64,000 nt of DNA, taken from the NCBI RefSeq assembly GCF_052857255.1, contig NC_135497.1, positions 193,863,632 to 193,927,631 of the forward strand, given 5' to 3'. Numbering within the stretch: the stretch's first letter is position 1; every line of letters starts with the position of its first letter. Shown in pieces: positions 10,901 to 22,900 of this stretch. A program made the position numbers and the translations under genes. Source of the stretch: Amblyomma americanum (taxonomy: Eukaryota > Arthropoda > Arachnida > Ixodida > Ixodidae). The notes beneath the pieces are model-generated. The model was not told the origin of the DNA. It searched no databases and saw only the letters and a program-made list of their open reading frames with translations.

Positions 10901-13900
10901 TCTTCATCACTGTCACTGCAAACTCTGACATCATCGCTCTCGTGTTCCACCGTGTTCTTGTACGTAGTGGAAAGTTTCGAAAAAAAAAAGCAGCCTTTCA
11001 GTAACTGTGCTGCTATCTGTCAGCAGAACTAAAAAATAGCACTGGACAAACCCTACTTGCTTTAAACCAGACACCGAGTGCCAGAAAACACTTCATGACC
11101 TGAACGTATCGTAAGCCGAAAATGACAGTAGACTTATGGTGAGTGTGGCTCGTCAGTCTGCAAGGGGGTTAATGAACTGTAATAGTTTGCTTGTGTTTCT
11201 ATCATGTAAAAGAGTGTAAATATTTGAATTCACGCACTGATGTACTAATCTGGTAGTCATGCCATGTGTTTTCTGCTCCAGAGTGCTGTGCAACTGCTAA
11301 TTTTTCATTACTCTTGCCTTGAGTGAAATGCAGTGTGACACTTTGAAAATTCAGCGCTTAATGGGAAATGTGGCAGCAAAATTTTTTGTACACAATGTAG
11401 TGATTAGGTGGAACATAATCGCTGGCGCTTTGTATTGAAATGTCTTCAACAAAGGTAAATAATTGAACTGGGAGTAAGGGTTTCGTGTTGTGAAAATATA
11501 CTGAATACGCAGAGCCTTGGTGCTTTTCTTCAAAATTCTATTAGGCGCTTCATTTTAATTAAATATGTGCTTGTTCACGATAGGAAGCTTTAATGAGGTA
11601 TGCTGCTATCTACGAGGAGTGGTGTCAGCCGGGGGCTTCTAGTTTGAATGAACCGTTGCAGATGCTGACTTGTTCAAATGATCAGGAGTTTTCCCCCATT
11701 GAAATACACAGGGCTGCACCATGACCCAGGTGTCAGTTTGGATTAACCATAAGTTCAAATTAACAGAGTTCGAATAAACGAGCTTTTACTTTATATACTC
11801 AAAAGAGTACTGTGCTTGCTTGGTGAAAAGGGCACATTTTGTTTATTGTATTACTTGATTATGTATAGTAGGTTGGTGTGAATTCCGGATTTGTATTAAT
11901 ACTTTGGATAAAACAGTACATAGTAGAGATCTGATGGTAAATTTGATTCTTGTAACCATAAGTGGATATATGTAGTCAGGTACACCGGGTGTTTGTTTCA
12001 CCAAAGATATTCTGAAATTTTTAAAAATAGGCTTTTTGAGTTAGAAGAGCACGTTTTGAGCATAGCATTGTTAGNNNNNNNNNNNNNNNNNNNNNNNNNN
12101 NNNNNNNNNNNNNNNNNNNNNNNNNNNNNNNNNNNNNNNNNNNNNNNNNNNNNNNNNNNNNNNNNNNNNNNNNNACTTGTAGTGGCATCATTGTCGCCAA
12201 AATTTCAGATGTCCTCTGCCTTCGCCTGCATGCTCCTGCATGACGTCCGATGTCGCCAAGCAATGCTTTGTGAGCTTCACCTTAATGGCGTTGGTTTTCT
12301 TCCATGAAACAACTGTTTCTTGGCTGGAAACATAGCGCCATCGTACGTGGTGTTATTATTGGGGCCACTGCCCCTTCTTATGCATTGCAGAGAAGCCTGA
12401 ATGCAGATGCCGCTTCATTCGGAGATTACATCACTGTTCTAAATGCTAGCGCAAAATGATTTCACTGGCTTTACCTGCATGTTTCTCACATTAGGCCCTT
12501 TTAAACTCATCAAATTCTCCAACCTCGTCAGTTGCCCTTTAACATCCCAAAGCCACTCAGGCTATGAGGGATGCCGTCATGGAGAGCTCCAGATAATTTC
12601 GATCACCTGGGGTTCTTTAATGTGCATGAAACACAAATGTATTGCTCTGCTGTCTTATATAAGCAGTTGAGCGTGCACTTGACATTGGTGCTTTGTCTGA
12701 TGACTGGAAAAATGGCGAAGGTGGTTCTAGTTCATAAATCTGTTTCATGCATTCTCCATTAAACTATCAGCCCATCTCACTCACATGCATACCATGCAAA
12801 TTACTTCAGTACGTAATTTTTTCTGAACTAGCTAATTTTCTTGCATTCAGCTCTTTCAAAAGTAGTGAGAACCTTTCAATCCTGCAGGACCGTGGTGTGC
12901 CGGAGAAACTGCTGGAACTGTTCATGGCACCTTATATGTCACTGCCACTGAAGCTGCAAATTGTCCGAGCCCTGGACGCAGCTACTTATGGCCGTGCAGG
13001 CATGCAAGTCCTCTTCACCCGCAAGATGAACGCCCCTCTGAGGCACATGTGGATGTTGGCCTGGACTCCATCGCTGAAGATCTAAGTCAGTGCTGTTTTT
13101 CCTTGGGCGCACTCTTCTTGGTATTTGTTAATAGAATAACAATGGAAGGAAAAGATGTTGCTAGCCGCGGCATCTGCCATCGAAACCGAAGCACCTGAGC
13201 TGCGACTAGCAGGAATAAAAGGACAGGGAAGAGGGAAAGAAAAGGGGACACGATAGGGGTAGAGGGTAATATACACTATGTACAAATACAGAGTATGGAA
13301 ATAAATGTGGGATACCGTGCCGCGCATGATAGGAGCACTCGGTGCAGGGCATTTGAAATGCTTGGGAGGGGGGGGGGGGGGGGGAACAACTGGTCACAGC
13401 CCACGCGATGTCCTCCACGTCGTCACAGATGGGTTGCCCTGCGCCAGGCCAAACGTTGCGCGCTGCCATTGTCTGCGTGTGAGGGCATCGACGCTCGCAC
13501 TCTCTCTCCCTTAGCCGTCGCGCGCCGGCCGCTCAAAGTAAATATATGCCGCGCTCTTGCCCTGTTGTTCTACCACTAAAGAGAAAAAAAAAAATATGCC
13601 GGAAAAACACGCTCGTGGCTTACTGTAAAAAAAGCTGGACTTGGGGTGCCTAGCTGTAAAGCGTCCGAAGGTAGCACACGCGGAGCGTTTTGTCACTGCG
13701 GGTAGTTACGTGGTGCGGAACAGACGAGACATTAAGCCCGTCTGTTCGAAGTATACACAGAGGCTCATCAGAGTTCGCTCATGGGTGCGCGCACTGTCCT
13801 GCGGCCACAGGAGCCCTGATACACTGTCCGGGATGAGCTCCTGTGCCCTGTAGGCCGCAAGCATGTCGCGACGTGATTGGACGAACGCAGTACAGCGGAG

Positions 13901-16900
13901 GAGCAAGTGCTCCAGTGTTTCAACTGCAACACAAAGACCACACACATCGCTTGTAGCCAGTCCATGGCGCACCCGTCTGTCGCTGGGCCACACGCATACT
14001 ACACGCGCACAGAGGATCATCGAGCGCTGCAGCCGTGTCAGGGAGCGGCCGTTGATGCTGTCGATGCGCTCCCCTTGTGCGATGCGCGGGTCGGGGTGCT
14101 GCTGTCGGAGGTGGTCGCAGATGATCGCTCGCACGTCCTCCAGTGCGAGAGGGAGGTCGCTAGGAGGTAGCTGGTGTGCGGTGGTCGCGAGTTCATCGGC
14201 TAGCTCATAATTTGGTGCTGTTCCAGCATTTGCAGTCGAGCCTCAATGTAACAAACACGGATATTACGAATTATTGGCTATGTCGAACTCTTCGCAAATA
14301 TTTTTAACAACATATACTGCAATTTTTACTTTATATATATTGGATGCGGTTGGCCACAAAATGGATACTGTATTTACTCTAATGTAACGCGACTGCGAAT
14401 GTAACGCGAGGGGCGACTTTACATGCTGCCCAGCGAGAAAAAATAAAACCACGAATGTAACGCGAGGCTTAAAGACGCAAAACAAAGTACCTTTAATAGA
14501 CATCATGGCCAACATGTTTGTTCATGTTCCTCGCTTTTGGAGGTCGAGTTCTTGGAGTTGGAGTCCTCCTTTTCGCTATCGAAGTCTCCCAGTAACTTCT
14601 GCCGTATTGATGTTGTTTGCCACAGAGAGAATCCATTCCTCTTCATGAACATTTGGGCCCACCCACGAGGTGCTCTGAACTTCCCATCTCCCGAGCAACA
14701 TCTCTAACTTTCCAACGGATCAGCTCGGCACTGAGCCCCCATGAGACGGTTGCGCTGCTCGATAATAAAGTCTGCCACTTTTTTCTCCAGCTCGACGTGA
14801 TGGCCGTGGCGAGGCCCACGAAATCCTTTGCGGTTGGGCTCACATTTAAAAAGCCCCTCCCGCTGCAGTTGCCATCCGCGGATGGTTGACTCGTTGAGGT
14901 CAAGTTTTCGACCTGCCGCAGAATGTCCGACCTCTTCAGCTAACAGGATCGCTTTTCTCTTAAAACGAGCGTCGTACTGAGCACGACGCGTTGCCATCGT
15001 GTGCACTGAATCATTACACCGCGAGCGACGCCACAAGAACATGACGCGACGACGCGTTGAGCGCGAGGTCGCAACGTACACAAAAAAATGACACAGAACA
15101 ACGCTTTGACTTTGGATGGATGAGGATTTGGCTTCCGTGGTACCCATGTTGCCAGCATAAAATCGCAAAACTGCGGACCAAGCTGATTGCTTTGAAATGG
15201 CTGCACCGCGGCACTGCTTTAGGCCAGTCGAAGTGCGGTATTCAATTATAACGCGAGGGTAGACTTTAAGGGGAAAAAATCCGGGAAAAAACTTGCGTTA
15301 CATTCGAGTAAATGCGGTATATTGAACTCCCTAGCGCCAAGCAGTGCCGTTCGGATGGCAGGTGACAGGCTTTGCCGCGCTGCACAAGTGACTGGTGGGG
15401 GTGCGGCAAGCGTAAGCGCCTAAGTTCGTGCTTTTATCCCACACTAGTGTCTTTATCTCGCGCTGGCCAACAGCAGCATGGAAGATATAGCGGCGTGCAG
15501 AATTGGTAGCGAGGCGATAGCTTACGTTCATGCCTCTTGCACCCGTCAACGGTCGTAGCCATGGTTGTAGCCTTGCAATAACCATCCACTGATGTCAGCT
15601 GTCACGGAGATGGTGAAAACCAGTTTTCCTGTATTCCTAATAAGAATGACACACTTGCACAGAGGTACAGATTGCGCCTGTAGCTGTGGAAAGCTATCTG
15701 GCCATCATAGTGCATTCTCTCCCTGTTACTTTGCAGTGTGACGTGTTTGGGGCAGTCTGTTCTTGTTAACGTCAAATGTTGTTTTTCATTGTGACAAAGA
15801 ACAGAATTGGATTGTTGTTGGCTTCCTGTCCTTATTAGTGCTTCCATCTATATTTAACGACTGGCCCTTTTCTAAAATATGGGCCCTCATCATTGCTGCA
15901 TCAAAGGTTTGGTTTGGGCTAGTCGGTGCATTAATAATAATAATAATAATTGGTTTTTTGGGGAAAGGAAATGGCGCAGTATATGTCTCATATATCTTTG
16001 GACACCTGAACCACGCCGTAAGGGAAGGGATAAAGGAGGGAGTGAAAGAAGAAAGGAAGAATAGGTGCCGTAGTGGAGGGCTCCGGAATAATTTCGATCA
16101 CCTGGGGATCTTTAACGTGCGCTGACATCGCACAGCACACGGGCACCTTAGCGTTTTTCCTCCATAAAAACGCAGCCGCTAAAACGCAGTCGGTGCATTC
16201 CAAAATCAGAAATTCAGTGCATGTAACAAAGATGAAGACAAATAGTGAATAGGCCAGGAGCTAAATTTTAAGTAACTTTAAATGCCGAAGTTATTAGTTA
16301 ATGCCTGTCTTGTCTAGTGTGTGTTCTTGTCTCTGTCCATCATGCTGCTTTTCTAGACCCAGTTGTGTAACTTGCACAGCCATTCACGGTAGAGGAGAGG
16401 ATGAAAGATGGTTCTTGAAGCACAAGCTTTAATAATAGTGGGAGGATGGAAGCTGCTTCCTTTTTTTTTTTATGGTCATAAATGAGCACATACTCACTGC
16501 CTTCATTTTAAATCAATGGAGCGAGTGTGCACTTAGTTGGCCTTAGCACCCATTTTGCCGTGTCTGTCTGTGTGCTTGTCTGAAAAAAGTAGAGCTGAAT
16601 TACTTTTCTAGAAATAATGCATCAGCCAACTAGCCCTGCAATGTGTTTTATTAAATGGTGGAGGCTTCCACTGGCTCTTTTGGCAAGAGGACTTGTCTGG
16701 GCTACTGTGGTCATCTTTGGGGTGGATTTTAGTCGCTGACCAGTTTTTGGGACTTTGACAGGGCCCAAAAAATGGTTCAAATACCGTATTTAGTCACATA
16801 ATGAACCCACTTTTTTTTCTAGAAAAGTTGACATCACTCCGCCTTTTTCACAAGATGTAGCGTCTTCTGGGGAGGGGCGAAAATTCTTCTGCTACGGGTT

Positions 16901-19900
16901 GAAAACAAATGCACATGGGAGACTCAGGAGCAGTCTGGTTCCATGAGGAGCCAGTTGTGCCTGTGAAGTGGCAGGTGTGTGCTTGATAGCTGCCGCCATC
17001 TGTCGCATATGCCTGTCACTAACATTAACTGCGCATGTCCAGTTGGAGCACGTGGTTTGATTTTCAACCAGTGGAGCTGGAGGAGAAGAGGTACGCATGC
17101 ACAGAGCGGCTTTGTGAAAAAGGCAGATTTGGAAGGAGGGTTCATTACGCAGGGAAAGAAAGTTTCAATAGATTTTTTTTGCGAGAGTTGAAATTTCATG
17201 TCATATGTCTTCTCATCCGCCTGCCCTCTGGCCCGCTCATCGGTAATTGCTTCCGGTCAGTTGTGCACCAGTTACTCGGCTCGCTTGTGCAAGCGGTCAC
17301 TTTCCTGTGCAAACAGCTGCGAGAGCAAATTTGCAGTAACCTCTGAAGTGTGCGTCGCGCCAGAATCCGAAATTACCGAGCTGTTGGCTGTTCACATGCG
17401 GCCCTCAGCCGGGCTGCATGTGAGAGCACCGTTTTATCACCTTGTACGTATCTCCTTTTGCCTCTGACTACTGGCTCTACGAGGTATCGTTCTGCATTTA
17501 TTGTTTTGAGCTGCACACGTGCCGTCCTGCCATCACGCATGGAACTGCATAACGTGGGTCTGGGGCGGGGGCAGGCATGTGGTGCGGGGGGTTTAGATGT
17601 CAGCTTTTTTTTGGCCAACGAAGGGCGTTGCGGGGTAGACTTGTACATGTCAATATACCGTATTCATTCTGCGTTATGACCTTTGCAAGTTTTCTAGGAC
17701 ATGTTCGCTAAATCTCCGCATAATTTGTGACCCCCGTTTTGAAGCCCTAATTCTAGGAAAAAAGTGCAAAAATTATGCGAGTAAATACAGTATACTGTGG
17801 CTGTAGCTAGCAGCTAGCAACTAAGCTTGTTGCACCACACTCACGTTATAGACATTACAGACAGTGCATTGAAAGTTACTGGCTTTATGCTATTTTTATA
17901 ATTGTGGTTTGGCTCGTCTCATATGCATGTATTACAGTGCTTTTAAGTAGGGGTGTGCGAATATTCGAAATTTCGAATACGCATCGAATATGTTTGATAT
18001 TCGATCAGTATTCGTATTCGAGAAATTGATATTCGAGAATTCCGAATATTCTAAAATTCCTGAATACTTGCCAGCGATCGTATACTGCGCAGACTCATAA
18101 ACTCGACCGTGGCAAAACCACAATATCTTGACAAATTAGCCGATGATCGAGTTAAAAATTCCGGGAAACAATAAAAAGGTCTTATTGCCTTCCTTCTCCG
18201 TCGTTTATCACACGGACCGATCGCATTCCGACGCCGCTAGACTTGACCTCATGCGCAATTCCGTAGATGGGCTTTCCCACATATCCCACGTGCTGCGAAC
18301 AATATTTACGACGGCCCGCTTTGAACAATCGCAACGCAAAATTGCGCTTTTTTTAATCCTTCCGTAATACCTTACATATTTGCTGCCCACATCCGAAGAA
18401 TGCGTCCTGTCGCCTTCATAACTCTCCAAGCGTGACTTTCGCCATCCCGTTTTGTAAACTACGCTATGCAGGAAAGCCTACTTGCGGAATTTCGCGGGAG
18501 CCTCCTGAAGGGGCGCGTCGAGTTGTCATAATAGGGCAAACGATCAAGTAAAAATCCCGCCTATCAATGGTGCATTGTACCCTGTGCACCTCTTTAGTGA
18601 GCGTAACAGCAGGCGTGACAATGATCCGAAGGCCCCTGTCTCTAGGTAAAAAAATAGCCCGGCCGCGTAGTTTCGGTTTCTGAGCTTCGCTGCTGCCCCG
18701 CGGCAACTGCAACTTTCGGCCCGCGCATTAGCCGGTAGTTCAATCCCAGCTTGGCGCGGCTTTCGGACGCCGACTGGCGCGTCACAGGTGATTTCTTTTT
18801 CCTTTTTAGAAATGGTCTCGCCATTTTGACGCCAGTGCGTGTTCCCCGGCCCCTTGCTTGCATTTGTATTGTTATTTCAGCATTCCAAAACGGGTGGCTC
18901 ATCACGGGATTACAGGTGTTAGCGCGATGGCCGCCTCATAAGGCCTTACTTGATCTTTGCATTTTCGGCAGTTTTTTATTTTTTTTCGGGGGGGGGGGGG
19001 GGGGATTTTATAATTTAAGGCCTTTGGATAAACTGGGCTTTCTTCCGGTCCCTTGAACTCCGAATGAATGAGGCTTTATTAGTCATCATGTTATATTTTG
19101 TTGCCAGTCTTGTCATTTTATGGATATTGTTTTGCATGGACTCATTATAGTTTGGACACTTTTATGCTGTCTAATCAAGTAGTATACATTTCTGTGCACA
19201 TCATGTTTTTCTATACGGTACTGAGGCAGTCTAGATATGTTTAATTTAGTTGTATAGACCATACATTATTTTGAAAAAAAAAATTAAGGGCAACAATACT
19301 TGCTTGTTTATCATTTTCTGTAATTTTTTTGTACTGAACAGATATTCGATATTCGATTCGGTATTCGAAGCCATTTTTTCTTGATACAGTAGCCGACGGG
19401 TAATTCGGACTCCAATAATTCGGACTTGTAGGATATTTTGGACCTCGATGAGGCGCCGTCAGTCACCCCATAGAAGCACATACATACTCGCGACGGATAT
19501 TTCGGACATCAAAAGTTCGAAAGTTCGATTTTTCGGACTAATTTCAGTCGCCTGCGAGCCAAAATCGGACATCTTATCGGCTTTTCGTCGGCGCAAGAGG
19601 AGCCATCTTGGAATGAGGTGGATTTACGCTGCAGTTGGATTGGCTTGACATACTTTCGGTACCTCATTGTTGCCAGTAGAGGTCCCTGCGATCTCTGACA
19701 CTTCGAGGTGGCAGCCGGATTGTCATCGCCGTCAACTTGTTTTTGTCGCCGACGTTGTCGCGGGCAGTTATTGCTTGTCCCATACGTTGAAAATTGGTTG
19801 TTGGGGGAAGGAAATTGTGCAGGAGCTATCTCGCATCTTGGCCGGAAGGAATAAAGGAGGGACTGAGAGAAGGAAGGAAGAAAGAGGTGCCCTAATGGAG

Positions 19901-22900
19901 GGCTCCGGAATAATTTCGACCACCTGGGGATCTTTAACATCGCACAGCACACGGGCGCATTAGCGTTTCGCCTCCATCGAAACGTGGCCACTGCGGTTGG
20001 GATCCAACCCAGGTACTCCTGATCGGTAGCCGAGCACGCTAACCACTGAGCCACCGCGGCGGGTCTCATACGTTTGCCATTCGTCGTTTCGTCACTTGGG
20101 TTCCTCTGACCGCGTCGACTGAGGGGTGCTCAGTCTTCACGAAGTTACATCCGTTCGCCGTTTTGTGATTGTGTCCGGCGGTTCCGCCGCTTTGAAAGAA
20201 AAGTGCCTTATCATTGCGTGTGTTTGACGAGCGGTTGTGGTGCACACACGGGTTGCGGACAACATGGCCCCACCGGTCCGTCAAAGAAGCGTGGGAAGTA
20301 TTCCAACTAAATGCGGTGACCTTGCTGTCTAGCGTGTACAGTGAAAGCACAACTTTGGCGCAAATACAGGCGCAAATCGTCGCCAGCAAGAGAAATTTGT
20401 CGCGGGGTAAAATCAGTGACATTTTTAAGTTGATTTCATCTCAATAAAGTGGTTTTTTTTTTTACTTCACGGATTTTTTGGACTGTTCTATTATTCGGAC
20501 CATTTTCCGGGTCCCTTCGAGTCCGAAAAATCGGTCGGTGACTGTATTCGTATTCGATTTGTATTAGAAAAATTTCAATATTCGCATACTTCAACATTTA
20601 AGGTATAACTGACAGGAAGCAGCTACTTTTTAGGTGTTTCACTTGTTACCTTTTTTTCTTTTTTAATGCCTGCTAATTGCTGTTTCTGCCATCTTTCCTG
20701 ACACAGACGAGTTTTACCAAAGCAAGATGGTAGAGCCTATGACTGGATACCAAATATTGCTCAAGCTACTCTTCCTGAAACAGGTATGTGCTGTATCTTT
20801 TGCCATATTTTTGTTGGTAGAGAAAGCCTGCTGGAATTTATATCGCATTTTTCTTTTCCTGCTTGTACATTTGCAATCTGTTTTCTTTCAGTCTACAAGG
20901 GCAACTGTTGCTTTGACGGCATTGCTGAAAAAATTACACCTGTATGACCTTGTATGCAAATGCACGTGACTGTGGACAAGTGAGTTAGTTTTTTGTTTTC
21001 TACAGTTAGTAGAGTTAGCACATAGCTGTACAGTTTAGTTTGTATGTTCAATGGAGGACCACTTATAATGTAACCAACCGCTTATAGTGTGGGACCGGAT
21101 ATAATGCTGTTTTTGCCGGCCACCGGTCTGCCTCCCGTAGGACTCGATGTAAACTCATGCCGCTTAAAATGTAGTTGTGCGAAGCAAAATAGTGGTTATA
21201 GCGTGGCTTTGAAATCCACTCAGTGATCTCGTGTAACAGCAAGGGCTCTTTCCTGCATGACACCAAGGGCTTTTTAGGTGCGCCGCCACTTACTCTGCAA
21301 AAGAAACACAACAAAAAAAATTATGTGGCGATCAGTGGTTGATCTGACAGAAATGCGAGAGCACGAATGTTTTCCATGATTGCTGACACTCTGCTGCTTA
21401 GGATACGCTTTTCGATTTCACTTTGCAGTTTACACACAGACTCTGCTTTCAGCGGTTCAAGGCGTAGCTTCAAGCATGTTGCCTTCCGTAATCACCCAAC
21501 TGTTTACACTGCATTTTCTTGAAGGAATGGCAGCCGTCACGTTTTTTCTGAACCACGCGTCCATCTACTGCTCAGCCCTACTTTGCGGGTGAAATCGCTT
21601 CTTTCGTACTGCTGAAGATCTCACAGCTCACTTCACAACCGTTCAGAACATCGCACTAGGTATTCAGTGCGCGACACAAGTGCAGGGGCTCTGTGCGCAT
21701 GCGCCGCTCTTTTCCTTCTCAGCTCCACGCGTTGCCACCATCTTACACAAGGTAACGTCAAGGCTACACTTCCGTTTCTCCAACAAACTTAGTGGGTTGG
21801 TTATTATTCAGTGATAAATAAAACGTTTTTGAAAGGAAACCTAACCTTCTGATGTGTATTTTGACCTGTAAAAACAATGTTTTTGTAATAGTGCGGTACC
21901 GCTTATAGTGCAGATTTTCGCAGCTTCCGCGACATGCGTTATAAATGGTCTACACTGTACTATTGTAAATTTAAACTGAAGGTTGCTGCTTGTATGCATT
22001 GGCACTTGAATCCTTGTTTTTTGATGTGGATTCTGTGTAACAGGAGAAGGTGACGAGCGCATTAGCTAATGTTCACCTTGCTAGGCAAAATGTAGCCAAA
22101 AGACTTGCATGATTGAAATTCTCAGTAATGTTTCATATGCTTAGGCCTTTCTGTGGTAGGGGCAGCTGCTCTAATGCTGTCAAAAACAAGAAATGGATCA
22201 AAATTGCAATACACAAATTTTAAATAAGCAGAAAAGCTTATGCCGAATGCACATCGCCACAATCAGCGGCGGTGGGTATGCCATTTCAGTATAGCCCAGT
22301 GCAACTTTGAAAATTGAAAATTGGTTTTTGAGGGAAGGAAATAACGCAGTAACTGTTGTCTCACTTATCTCGGTGGGGCTGCTGTAGTGGCTGGGTGGTT
22401 ATGGCGCTTGGCTGCTAACCCGAAAGACACGGGTTCGATTCCAGCCGCGGTGATTGCATTTGGATGGAGGCGAAATGCTTGAGGCCCGTGTTCTGTGCGA
22501 TGTCACTGCACGTTAAAGAAACCCAGGTGGTCGAAATTTCCGGAGCCCTTCACTATGGCGTCCCTCATAGTCTGAATCGCTTTGGGACGTTAAACCCCCA
22601 TAAAACAAACAAAACTAACTTATCTCGGTGCACACCCGAACCGCGTCGTAAGGATGGGATTAAGGAGGGAGTGAAAGAAGAAAGGAAGAAAGAGCTGCCA
22701 TAGTGGAGGGCTCCGAAATAATATCAACCACCTGGGGATCTAACGTGCACTGACATCGCTCAGCACATGAGCGCCTTTTCATTTCGCTTCAATTGAAACT
22801 CTGCCGCCGCGGTCAGGTTCGTACCCGGGTACTCCTGCTTATCTAAAATTTGTGTATTACAGTGCACTAACATGTGGTCGTGGATGATGTAAATGAACCA

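Larger units (their letters stand above)
17949..20592. mobile_element. Large inverted-repeat element with GAATATTCG termini, hosting nested insertions
   Basis: The left end is GGGTGTGCGAATATTCGAAA followed by TTCGAATACGCATCG. The right end at about 20547-20592, reverse-complemented, is GTATGCGAATATTGAAATTT. The right arm is split by the insertion at 19385-20546. Similar ends at 8330-8420 and 35630-35710 suggest a family. No transposase was recognised in 18060-19330, only a G-run at 18987-19003. Confidence 0.55.

Noticed and set aside
12747..12887. Upstream extension of virilizer exon 3 (open frame from 12747)
   Set aside because: Phase 0 of exon 2 and the CCTGCAG acceptor place the exon start at 12888; the alternative acceptor at 12850 is in the wrong phase.
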